Shown piece by piece: positions 19,878-31,700 of a DNA stretch of 64,000 bases. The notes below the pieces were generated by a model, which made no database searches, was not told where the DNA came from, and worked only from the letters and a program-made list of their open reading frames with translations. How positions within the stretch are numbered: the stretch's first letter is position 1; each line of letters begins with the position of its first letter. This DNA is from Nemertoderma westbladi (Eukaryota > Xenacoelomorpha > Nemertodermatida > Nemertodermatidae): the NCBI GenBank assembly GCA_032718475.1, contig JAUCBJ010000306.1:59994-123993 (forward strand), written 5' to 3'. The position numbers and the translations under genes were made by a program.

Positions 19878-22800
19878 TGAGCTGTTTAATATTATTTAAC
19901 TTACAAGGTGGTTCAGCTGTTTAATATTATTTAACTTACAAGGTTGTTCAGCTGTTTAATATTATTTAACTTACGAGGTGGTTCAGTTGTTTAATATAAT
20001 TTAACTTATGAGGTGGTTCACCTGTTTAATATTATTTAACTTATGACGTGGTTCAGCTGTTTAATATTATATAACTTACGAGGTGGTTCAGTTGTTTAAT
20101 ATAATTTAACTTATGAGGTGGTTCACCTGTTTAATATTATTTAACTTATGACGTGGTTCAGCTGTTTAATATTATATAACTTATGAGGTGGTTCAGCTGT
20201 TTAATATTATTTAACTTACGAGGTGGTTCAGCTGTTTAATATTATATAACTTATGAGGTGGTTCAGCTGTTTAATATTATTTAAGTTATGAGATGGTTCA
20301 GCTGTTTAATATTATTTAACTTATGAGGTGGTTCAGCTGTTTAATATAATTTAACTTATGAGGTGGTTCACCTGTTTAATATTATATAACTTATGAGGAG
20401 GTTCAGCTGTTTAATATTCTATAACTTATGAGGTGGTTCAGCTGTTTAATATTATTTAACTTACGAGGTGATTCAGCTGTTTAATATTGTATAACTTATG
20501 AGGTGGTTCAGCTGTTTAATATTATATAACTTATGAGGTGGTTCAGCTGTTTAATATTATATAACTTATGAGGTGGTTCAGCTGTTTAATATTCTATAAC
20601 TTATGAGGTGGTTCAGCTGTTTAATATTATTTAACTTACGAGGTGATTCAGCTGTTTAATATTGTATAACTTATGAGGTGGTTCAGCTGTTTAATATTAT
20701 ATAACTTATGAGGTGGTTCAGCTGTTTAATATTCTATAACTTATGAGGTGGTTCAGCTGTTTAATATTATTTAAGTTATGAGGTGGTTCAGCTGTTTAAT
20801 ATTATATAACTTATGAGGTGGTTCAGCTGTTTAATATTATATAACTTATGAGGTGGTTCAGCTGTTTAATATTATATAACTTATGAGGAGGTTCAGCTGT
20901 TTAATATTCTATAACTTATGAGGTGGTTCAGCTGTTTAATATTATTTAACTTACGAGGTGATTCAGCTGTTTAATATTGTATAACTTATGAGGTGGTTCA
21001 GCTGTTTAATATTATATAACTTATGAGGTGGTTCAGCTGTTTAATATTATATAACTTATGAGGTGGTTCAGCTGTTTAATATTCTATAACTTATGAGGTG
21101 GTTCAGCTGTTTAATATTATTTAAGTTATGAGGTGGTTCAGCTGTTTAATATTATATAACTTATGAGGTGGTTCAGCTGTTTAATATTATTTAACTTACA
21201 AGGTGGTTCAGCTGTTTAATATTCTATAACTTATGAGGTTGTTCAGCTGTTTAATATTATTTAAGTTATGAGGTGGTTCAGCTGTTTAATATTATTTAAG
21301 TTGAGGTGGTTCAGCTGTTTAATATTATATAACTTATGAGGTGGTTCAGCTGTTTAATATTATTTAAGTTATGAGGTGGTTCAGCTGTTTAATATTATTT
21401 AACTTACGAGGTGGTTCAGCTGTTAATTATTATATAACTTACAAGGTGGTTCAGCAGTTTAATATTATTTAACTTACAAGGTTGTTCAGCTGTTTAATAT
21501 TATTTAACTTATGAGGTGGTTCAGCTGTTTAATATTATTTAACTTACGAGGTGGTTCAGCAGTTTAATATTATTTAACTTATGAGGTGATTCAGCTGTTT
21601 AATATTATTTAACTTATGAGGTGGGTCAGTTTAATATTATTTAACTTACGAGGTGATTCAGCTGTTTAATATTATTTAACTTACGAGGTGATTCAGCTGT
21701 TTAATATTATTTAACTTACGAGGTGGTTCAGCAGTTTAATATTATTTAACTTATGAGGTGGTTCAGCTGTTTAATATTATTTAACTTACGAGGTGATTCA
21801 GCTGTTTAATATTGTATAACTTATGAGGTGGTTCAGCAGTTTAATATTATTTAACTTATGAGGTTGGTCAGCTGTTTAATATTCTATAACTTGAGGTGGT
21901 TCAGCTGTTGAATATTATTTAACTTACGAGGTGATTCAGCTGTTTAATATTGTATAACTTATGAGGTGGTTCAGCAGTTTAATATTATTTAACTTATGAG
22001 GTGGGTCAGCTGTTTAATATTCTATAACTTATGAGGTGGTTCAGCTGTTGAATATTATTTAACTTACGAGGTGATTCAGCTGTTTAATATTGTATAACTT
22101 ATTTTATGAGGTGGTTCAGCTGTTTAATATTATTTAACTTACGAGGTGGTTCAGCAGTTTAATATTATTTAACTTATGAGGTGGGTCAGCTGTTTAATAT
22201 TCTATAACTTATGAGGTGGTTCAGCTGTTGAATATTATTTAACTTACGAGGTGATTAAGCTGTTTAATATTGTATAACTTATGAGGTGGTTCAGCTGTTT
22301 AATATTATTTAAGTTATGAGGTGGGTCAGCTGTTTAATATTATTTAACTTATGAGGTGGTTCAGCAGTTTAATATTATTTAACTTATGAGGTGGGTCAGC
22401 TGTTTAATATTCTATAACTTACGAGGTGGTTCAGCTGTTTAATATTATTTAACTTATGAGGTGGTTCAGCAGTTTAATATTATTTAACTTATGAGGTGGT
22501 TCAGCAGTTTAATATTATTTAACTTATGAGGTGGGTCAGTTGTTTAATATTCTATAACTTACGAGGTGGTTCAGCTGTTTAATATTATTTAACTTATGAG
22601 GTGGTTCAGCTGTTTAATATTATTTAACTTATGAGGTGGTTCAGCAGTTTAATATTATTTAACTTATGAGGTTGTTCAGCTGTTTAATATTATTTAACTT
22701 ATGAGGTGGTTCAGCTGTTTAATATTATTTAACTTACGAGGTGGTTCAGCAGTTTAATATTATTTAACTTATGAGGTGATTCAGCTGTTTAATATTATTT

Positions 22801-24798
22801 AACTTATGAGGTGGGTCAGTTTAATATTATTTAACTTACGAGGTGATTCAGCTGTTTAATATTATTTAACTTACGAGGTGATTCAGCTGTTTAATATTAT
22901 TTAACTTACGAGGTGGTTCAGCAGTTTAATATTATTTAACTTATGAGGTGGTTCAGCTGTTTAATATTATTTAACTTACGAGGTGATTCAGCTGTTTAAT
23001 ATTGTATAACTTATGAGGTGGTTCAGCAGTTTAATATTATTTAACTTATGAGGTTGGTCAGCTGTTTAATATTCTATAACTTGAGGTGGTTCAGCTGTTG
23101 AATATTATTTAACTTACGAGGTGATTCAGCTGTTTAATATTGTATAACTTATGAGGTGGTTCAGCAGTTTAATATTATTTAACTTATGAGGTGGGTCAGC
23201 TGTTTAATATTCTATAACTTATGAGGTGGTTCAGCTGTTGAATATTATTTAACTTACGAGGTGATTCAGCTGTTTAATATTGTATAACTTATTTTATGAG
23301 GTGGTTCAGCTGTTTAATATTATTTAACTTACGAGGTGGTTCAGCAGTTTAATATTATTTAACTTATGAGGTGGGTCAGCTGTTTAATATTCTATAACTT
23401 ATGAGGTGGTTCAGCTGTTGAATATTATTTAACTTACGAGGTGATTAAGCTGTTTAATATTGTATAACTTATGAGGTGGTTCAGCTGTTTAATATTATTT
23501 AAGTTATGAGGTGGGTCAGCTGTTTAATATTATTTAACTTATGAGGTGGTTCAGCAGTTTAATATTATTTAACTTATGAGGTGGGTCAGCTGTTTAATAT
23601 TCTATAACTTACGAGGTGGTTCAGCTGTTTAATATTATTTAACTTATGAGGTGGTTCAGCAGTTTAATATTATTTAACTTATGAGGTGGTTCAGCAGTTT
23701 AATATTATTTAACTTATGAGGTGGGTCAGTTGTTTAATATTCTATAACTTACGAGGTGGTTCAGCTGTTTAATATTATTTAACTTATGAGGTGGTTCAGC
23801 TGTTTAATATTATTTAACTTATGAGGTGGTTCAGCAGTTTAATATTATTTAACTTATGAGGTTGTTCAGCTGTTTAATATTATTTAACTTATGAGGTGGT
23901 TCAGCTGTTTAATATTATTTAACTTACGAGGTGGTTCAGCAGTTTAATATTATTTAACTTATGAGGTGATTCAGCTGTTTAATATTATTTAACTTATGAG
24001 GTGGGTCATTTTAATATTATTTAACTTACGAGGTGATTCAGCTGTTTAATATTATTTAACTTACGAGGTGATTCAGCTGTTTAATATTATTTAACTTATG
24101 AGGTGGTTCAGCAGTTTAATATTATTTAACTTATGAGGTGGGTCAGCTGTTTAATATTCTATAACTTACGAGGTGGTTCAGCTGTTGAATATTATTTAAC
24201 TCACGAGGTGATTCAGCTGTTTAATATTGTATAACTTATGAGGTGGTTCAGCTGTTTAATATTGTATAACTTATGAGGTGGTTCAGCTGTTTAATATTAT
24301 GTAACTTATGAGGTGGTTCAGCTGTAACTTACAAGGTTGTTCAGCTGTTTAATATTATTTAACTTATGAGGTGGTTCAGCTGTTTAATATTATTTAACTT
24401 ACGAGGTGATTCAGCTGTTTAATATTGTATAACTTATGAGGTGGTTCAGCTGTTTAATATTATATAACTTATGAGGTGGTTCAGCTGTTGAATATTATTT
24501 AACTTACGAGGTGGTTCAGCTGTAACTTACAAGGTTGTTCAGCTGTTTAATATTATTTAACTTATGAGGTGGTTCAGCTGTTTAATATTATTTAACTTAC
24601 GAGGTGATTCAGCTGTTTAATATTGTATAACTTATGAGGTGGTTCAGCTGTTTAATATTATATAACTTATGAGGTGGTTCAGCTGTTGAATATTATTTAA
24701 CTTACGAGGTGGTTCAGCTGTAACTTACAAGGTGGTTCAGCAGTTTAATATTATATAACTTACAAGGTTGTTCAGCTGTTTAATATTATATAACTTAC
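19878..24798. repeat. Satellite array 2, 35-bp unit, about 140 copies, seeded at the exon D donor
   Basis: Plus-strand unit: GTTCAGCTGTTTAATATT then ATTTAACTTACGAGGTG. On the gene strand each unit is 12 exon-like bases (CTGAACCACCTT) plus 23 bases running GTAAGTTAAATA...TTAAACAG, a miniature GT-AG interval. The exon D end has exactly this form, so the array starts at its 5' splice site. Most internal units read ATAAGT (plus strand CTTATGAG) instead of GTAAGT. GCAGTTTAAT-type units have also lost the CAG acceptor. A higher-order period of 1190 bp (34 units) is marked by TTATTTTATGAGG near 22098 and 23288. Confidence 0.95.
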
Positions 24799-24880
24799 AA
24801 GGTGGTTCAGGTGTTGGCTCTTTTGACGACGGGGGCGGAGGCTTTTCCTTCTTTTTTTTCTTTTTCTTCTTCTTTATTAC
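24799..24880 (-). CDS. Exon D: poly-Lys then Pro-rich segment of the zinc-finger gene
   Basis: 82 bp. Acceptor TTATTTAACTCAG|, donor CCACCTT|GTAAGTTA (minus strand). Phase 0 from exon C gives V-I, then nine Lys, E-K, PPPPSSKEPTPEPP, and it ends in phase 1, which joins exon E as an in-frame Ser codon. The last 12 coding bases are the exonic part of the 35-bp satellite unit. Confidence 0.75.
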
Positions 24881-24948
24881 CTGAGTTAAATAAATTATTT
24901 TTTTAAGATTTTAAAGGTAAAATAATAATTAATTATTATAAATATAAT

Positions 24949-24973
24949 CCCCCCCCCCCCCAAAAAAAAAAAA
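24949..24973. repeat. C13-A12 homopolymer block
   Basis: Thirteen C (24949-24961) followed by twelve A (24962-24973), at the left edge of a GC-rich patch in an AT-rich intron. It may mark the tail of an inserted retroelement copy read on the minus strand. Confidence 0.85.
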
Positions 24974-25258
24974 CGCCATACTGCACAGTATATTGGTTGA
25001 TTGACCGGGGGGCTGCATGCCGGTTAGATCCTGCAGCTCTCTGCCTAGTCTAGTCTCTGCCAACGAATCAGCGTGTTTCGCACTGCATGCTGCTACCCCG
25101 GTTGCCGGTAGGTGGTTTTGGAGAATCAGCCTGCGGCTGCTGCCTTGTCTGGCCGGCATCGCCCGCATGGAGGCGGGTGACTGGTCGATAGTGTGGGGAG
25201 CCGGTCCTACAGTATAGACCCTTTGTGTAGTCGGTTCTTCTACATTGGTGATCTTCAT
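24974..25258 (-). other. GC-rich patch: alternative exon or mobile-element fragment
   Basis: GC-rich sequence within an AT-rich intron. On the minus strand an acceptor-like TTTTATAAATAG| is followed by a phase-0 open frame (VPMKITNVEEPTTQR, then about 90 more residues) that would be in frame with exon C. The later part resembles no family that I recognise, and no good donor is visible. The beginning could be a real exon interrupted by an insertion, or the whole patch could be a mobile-element piece. Confidence 0.3.
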
Positions 25259-25846
25259 CGGTACCTATTTATAAAAAATTAAATCTCTTACCGCTAGACC
25301 TTCTTTACAAACACCAAATTGGTATTCTAATACCCAATTTCAACGGTTGTCACCACTGTCTACTTGACTATAATGTTTGATGTTCATAATAATATGATTC
25401 CACCTGAATCAGTTGTAGGAAGTATGTTCGAAAAAGTTTCATCGTGCCACACTTATCCTACTAGGGCGTCGGCTCACAGAAACTTCGCTATCCCTATCGA
25501 CTGACATCAACCCAATCAACTGCGAGTTTTCGGGGTCCGGTTTTTTGGAATGACATTCCTGTCGACATTAAACAAAAAAAAGAAAAAAAAAAGCCGGCCT
25601 TCTTGACTCACCTTAAAAAATTGCAATCGTTATAGCTATTAATATCTCAATCTGGTTCTTTTCGAACGGCAAAACCGAAACCTCCATTGAAAAATAACTT
25701 ATAAATAAATCTTAACGTTACATGGCTGTTTTTGTTCGGGTCAGATTCATACATTACCTAATTGTGTATATCGTATAGGTATGCAGTCTGAAATTTAACC
25801 GGAGGAAGAGAGAGGGTGCGTGAAGGTGTAAATAGTAGGCTTACCA
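25259..25846. other. Intron segment between the GC-rich patch and array 3
   Basis: AT-rich intron sequence of the zinc-finger gene. Apart from the non-LTR tail relic (25400-25636) and a donor-like ACATG|GTAAGC on the minus strand near 25841, I see nothing in it. Confidence 0.6.
25400..25636 (+). pseudogene. Relic of a non-LTR retrotransposon RT C-terminus
   Basis: In shifting + frames the sequence reads HTYPTRASAHRNFAIPI, then a FWNDIP-like stretch, then an AFLTHLKKLQSL end and stop. This matches the usual order at the end of non-LTR RT proteins (TRS/A box, WN.LP box, FK..LK tail). At least one frameshift and a stop are present. Confidence 0.5.
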
Positions 25847-27897
25847 TGTTAGGATCACTACTACATACCGGTACCGGTACTACTACATACCGGTACCGGT
25901 ACTACTACATACCGGTACCGGTACTACTACATACCGGTACCGGTACTACTACATACCGGTACCAGTACTACTACATACCGGTACCGGTACTACTACATAC
26001 CGGTACCGGTACTACTACATACCGGTACCGGTACTACTACATACCGGTACATTCCCATGTTAGGATCACTACTACATACCGGTACCGGTACTACTACATA
26101 CCGGTACCGGTACTACTACATACCGGTACCGGTACTACTACATACCGGTACCGGTACTACTACATACCGGTACCGGTACTACTACATACCGGTACCGGTA
26201 CTACTACATACCGGTACCAGTACTACTACATACCGGTACCGGTACTACTACATACCGGTACCGGTACTACTACATACCGGTACCGGTACTACTACATACC
26301 GGTACCGGTACTACTACATACCGGTACATTCCCATGTTAGGATCACTACTACATACCGGTACCGGTACTACTACATACCGGTACCGGTACTACTACATAC
26401 CGGTACCGGTACTACTACATACCGGTACCGGTACTACTACATACCGGTACCGGTACTACTACATACCGGTACCGGTACTACTACATACCGGTACCGGTAC
26501 CGGTACTACTACATACCGGTACCGGTACTACTACATACCGGTACATTCCCATGTTAGGATCACTACTACATACCGGTACCGGTACTACTACATACCGGTA
26601 CTGGTACTACTACATACCGGTACCGGTACTACTACATACCGGTACCGGTACTACTACATACCGGTACCGGTACTACTACATACCGGTACCGGTACTACTA
26701 CATACCGGTACTACTACATACCGGTACCGGTACTACTACATACCGGTACATTCCCATGTTAGGATCACTACTACATACCGGTACCGGTACTACTACATAC
26801 CGGTACCGGTACTACTACATACCGGTACTACTACATACCGGTACCGGTACTACTACATACCGGTACCGGACTACTACATACCGGTACCGGTACTACTACA
26901 TACCGGTACTACTACATACCGGTACCGGTACTACTACATACCGGTACATTCCCATGTTAGGATCACTACTACATACCGGTACCGGTACTACTACATACCG
27001 GTACTACTACATACCGGTACCGGTACTACTACATACCGGTACATTCCCATGTTAGGATCACTACTACATACCGGTACCGGTACTACTACATAGCGGTACC
27101 GGTACTACTACATACCGGTACTACTACATACCGGTACCGGTACTACTACATACCGGTACCGGTACTACTACATACCGGTACCGGACTACTACATACCGGT
27201 ACCGGTACTACTACATACCGGTACCGGTACTACTACATACCGGTACTACTACATACCGGTACCGGTACTACTACATACCGGTACATTCCCATGTTAGGAT
27301 CACTACTACATACCGGTACCGGTACTACTACATACCGGTACATTCCCATGTTAGGATCACTACTACATACCGGTACCGGTACTACTACATACCGGTACCG
27401 GTACTACTACATACCGGTACTACTACATACCGGTACCGGTACTACTACATACCGGTACATTCCCATGTTAGGATCACTACTACATACCGGTACCGGTACT
27501 ACTACATACCGGTACCGCTACTACTACATACCGGTACTACTACATACCGGTACCGGTACTACTACATACCGGTACCGGTACTACTACATACCGGTACCGG
27601 TACTACTACATACCGGTACCGGACTACTACATACCGGTACCGGTACTACTACATACCGGTACTACTACATACCGGTACCGGTACTACTACATACCGGTAC
27701 ATTCCCATGTGAGGATCACTACTACATACCGGTACCGGTACTACTACATACCGGTACATTCCCATGTTAGGATCACTACTACATACCGGTACCGGTACTA
27801 CTACATACCGGTACATTCCCATGTTAGGATCACTACTACATACCGGTACCTGTACTACTACATACCGGTACCGGTACTACTACATACCGGTACATTC
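25847..27897. repeat. Satellite array 3, 22-bp unit rich in ACCGGT, with interrupters
   Basis: Plus-strand unit is CTACTACATACCGGTAC plus CGGTA. On the gene strand it reads TACCGGTATGTAGTAG and so carries a GTATGT donor-like site. About 13 copies of a longer interrupter (CATTCCCATGTTAGGATCAC) divide it into blocks that shorten towards the right; on the gene strand the interrupter holds a branch-like CTAAC. ACCGGTACCGGT is self-complementary, so strong hairpins are possible. The array lies in the exon C to D intron, about 500 bp from exon C. The + strand TTTYRYRYYYIP-type frames are artefacts. Confidence 0.95.
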
Positions 27898-28402
27898 CCG
27901 AATAGCTGTTGTTGGACCTATTTTTAAATATTCTGTTGTTCTCGTTTGAATTATTTTATTGATTGATAATTTTGCCACTGAAGACGCGCGGAAAGCGCGA
28001 AATGCCTGGACTAATTCATATATTTTATATTTTTATTACGCGGTAAAGACCCTTTGTCATACAACAACAATTAACTGAATAACATGTACACGTCGCTCTT
28101 TTCATCTACTTAACTATATGAACAGGAGTGGGTGGCCGTGGCACCGACACTGGGTTTGTGTGAATCAGGGATATTACACGCTTGCGGTATAATTCAATGC
28201 TGTCATCGCTTGGCGGGTCTGCTCTGCATTGGTGTTTAGACCCACATGAGGCGGAAATCGGCAGATGTAAACCCTACACTGGAAATTGTGGTGCTGTAGA
28301 CTCGGAAGAGGGGAGGGGCACTCTGAAGGTGGGATGCAGAATTGCAGAATCTCTCTTTCTCGAGGGCAATCCAGCCCTTATAAATATATACCGGGAACTA
28401 AC
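27898..28402. other. Intron sequence between array 3 and exon C
   Basis: No gene or repeat recognised. The + strand 82-codon frame at 28182-28430 partly overlaps exon C on the other strand and is a shadow. Confidence 0.5.
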
Positions 28403-28569
28403 CGGTGGAGGTTCGTGTACTTTCATATGATCTGTTAACTCCTCAGCAGTATAAAAGATTTCGTCGCATTTATTACACCTGTGTTGGGGTCCGTGTACCG
28501 AATTCCAATGAGTGTCTAATTCATCTTTGGTAGCGAATCTCTGGTCGCATTTATCGCAGGGGAATGGAA
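28403..28569 (-). CDS. Exon C: two C2H2 zinc fingers
   Basis: 167 bp. Acceptor AAATTTTTAG|, donor CCACCG|GTTAGT (minus strand). Phase 1 from exon B supplies the first base of a Phe codon. It encodes FPFPCDKCDQRFATKDEL, continuing to the finger's H-x4-H pair; then, after GPQHR, a second finger starting CNKCDEIFYTAEEL with H-x3-H. It ends in EPPP at phase 0, which matches exon D. Both fingers have all four zinc ligands. The open frame continues past the donor into AT-rich sequence, but the phase match favours splicing here. Nucleic-acid or protein binding is inferred from the fold. Confidence 0.8.
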
Positions 28570-28785
28570 CTAAAAATTTAAACAATTAATAATTTTATTT
28601 AAAAGTTTTAACTCATCTTGTAGTAACAAGAAGTGATATTTTGTAACGTTTCGATAAATCAACTATAATTTATACAGGTAGCCGTACTACAATACCATTA
28701 TTAATACCAGTACTATAATACCATAATCTGCACCAGTACTACAAGTACTGGTATAAAGTATAGTATTATATATATTGTATATTGT
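28570..28785. other. Intron edge between exon C and array 4
   Basis: AT-rich, with scattered TACCAGTACT-type sequence and a perfect hairpin CCAGTACT (28733-28740) / AGTACTGG (28744-28751). Confidence 0.5.
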
Positions 28786-31700
28786 ATTATACTTACTGTA
28801 ATAGCAAACTTTATACTTACTGTAATAGCAAACTTTATATTTACTGTAATAGTAAACTTTATACTTACTGTAATAGCAAACTTTATACTTACTGTAATAG
28901 CAAACTTTATACTTACTGTAATAGCAAACTTTATACTTACTGTAATAGCAAACTTTATACTTACTATAATAGCAAACTTTATACTTACTGTAATAGCAAA
29001 CTTTAGACTTACTGTAATAGCAAACTTTATACTTACTGTAATAGCAAACTTTATACTTACTGTAATAGCAAACTTTATACTTACTGTAATAGCAAACCTT
29101 ATACTTACTGTAATAGCAAACTTTATACTTACTATAATAGCAAACCTTATACTTACTGTAATAGCAAACTTTATACTTACCTTAATAGCAAACTTTATAC
29201 TTACTGCAATAGCAAACTTTATACTTACTGTAATAGCAAACTTTATACTTACAGTAATAGCAAACCTTATACTTACTGTAATAGCAAACTTTATACTTAC
29301 TGCAATAGCAAACTTTATACTTACTGTAATAGCAAACTTTATACTTACTGTATTAGCAAATTTTATACTTACTGTAATAGCAAACTTTATACTTACTGTA
29401 ATAGCAAACTTTATACTTACTGTAATAGCAAACTTTATACTTACTGCAATAGCAAACCTTATACTTACTGCAATAGCAAACTTTATACTTACTGTAATAG
29501 CAAACTTTACACTTACTGTAATAGCAAACTTTATACTTACAGTAATAGCAAATTTTATACTTACTGTAATAGCAAACTTTATACTTACTGTAATAGCAAA
29601 CTTTATACTTACTGTAATAGCAAACTTTATACTTACTGTAATAGCAAACTTTATACTTACTGTATTAGCAAATTTTATACTTACTGTAATAGCAAACTTT
29701 ATACTTACTGTAATAGCAAACTTTATACTTACTGTAATGGCAAACTTTATACTTACTGTAATAGCAAATTTTATACTTACTGTAATAGCAAACTTTATAC
29801 TTACTGTAATAGTAAACTTTATACTTACTGTAATAGTAAACTTTATACTTACTGTAATAGCAAACTTTATACTTACTGTAATAGCAAACTTTATACTTAC
29901 TGTAATAGCAAACTTTATACTTACTGTAATAGCAAACTTTATACTTACTGTAATAGCAAACTTTATACTTACTGTATTAGCAAATTTTATACTTACTGTA
30001 ATAGCAAACTTTATACTTACTGTAATAGCAAACTTTATACTTACTGTAATGGCAAACTTTATACTTACTGTAATAGCAAATTTTATACTTACTGTAATAG
30101 CAAACTTTATACTTACTGTAATAGTAAACTTTATACTTACTGTAATAGTAAACTTTATACTTACTGTAATAGCAAACTTTATACTTACTGTAATAGCAAA
30201 CTTTATACTTACTGTAATAGCAAACTTTATACTTACTGTAATAGCAAACTTTATACTTACTGTAATAGCAAACTTTATACTTACTGTAATAGCAAACTTT
30301 ATACTTACAGTAATAGCAAACCTTATACTTACTGTAATAGCAAACTTTATACTTACTGCAATAGCAAACTTTATACTTACTGTAATAGCAAACTTTATAC
30401 TTACTGTAATAGCAAACTTTATACTTACTGTAATAGCAAACTTTATACTTACTGCAATAGCAAACCTTATACTTACTGCAATAGCAAACTTTATACTTAC
30501 TGTAATAGCAAACTTTACACTTACTGTAATAGCAAACTTTATACTTACAGTAATAGCAAATTTTATACTTACTGTAATAGCAAACTTTATACTTACTGTA
30601 ATAGCAAACTTTATACTTACTGTAATAGCAAACTTTATACTTACTGTAATAGCAAACTTTATACTTACTGTAATAGCAAACTTTATACTTACAGTAATAG
30701 CAAACCTTATACTTACTGTAATAGCAAACTTTATACTTACTGCAATAGCAAACTTTATACTTACTGTAATAGCAAACTTTATACTTACTGTAATAGCAAA
30801 CTTTATACTTACTGTAATAGCAAACTTTATACTTACTGCAATAGCAAACCTTATACTTACTGCAATAGCAAACTTTATACTTACTGTAATAGCAAACTTT
30901 ACACTTACTGTAATAGCAAACTTTATACTTACAGTAATAGCAAATTTTATACTTACTGTAATAGCAAACTTTATACTTACTGTAATAGCAAACTTTATAC
31001 TTACTGTAATAGCAAACTTTATACTTACTGTAATAGCAAACTTTATACTTACTGTATTAGCAAATTTTATACTTACTGTAATAGCAAACTTTATACTTAC
31101 TGTAATAGCAAACTTTATACTTACTGTAATGGCAAACTTTATACTTACTGTAATAGCAAATTTTATACTTACTGTAATAGCAAACTTTATACTTACTGTA
31201 ATAGTAAACTTTATACTTACTGTAATAGTAAACTTTATACTTACTGTAATAGCAAACTTTATACTTACTGTAATAGCAAACTTTATACTTACTGTAATAG
31301 CAAACTTTATACTTACTGTAATAGCAAACTTTATACTTACTGTAATAGCAAACTTTATACTTACTGTATTAGCAAATTTTATACTTACTGTAATAGCAAA
31401 CTTTATACTTACTGTAATAGCAAACTTTATACTTACTGTAATGGCAAACTTTATACTTACTGTAATAGCAAATTTTATACTTACTGTAATAGCAAACTTT
31501 ATACTTACTGTAATAGTAAACTTTATACTTACTGTAATAGTAAACTTTATACTTACTGTAATAGCAAACTTTATACTTACTGTAATAGCAAACTTTATAC
31601 TTACTGTAATAGCAAACTTTATACTTACTGTAATAGCAAACTTTATACTTACTGTAATAGCAAACTTTATACTTACTGTAATAGCAAACTTTATACTTAC

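Noticed and set aside
19878-24798. CRISPR-like regular array
   Set aside because: Units are contiguous with no unique spacers, and the context is an animal intron.
25816-27949. Tyr/Thr-rich repeat frames (TTTYRYRYYYIP)
   Set aside because: Frames of the 22-bp satellite inside an intron of a minus-strand gene.
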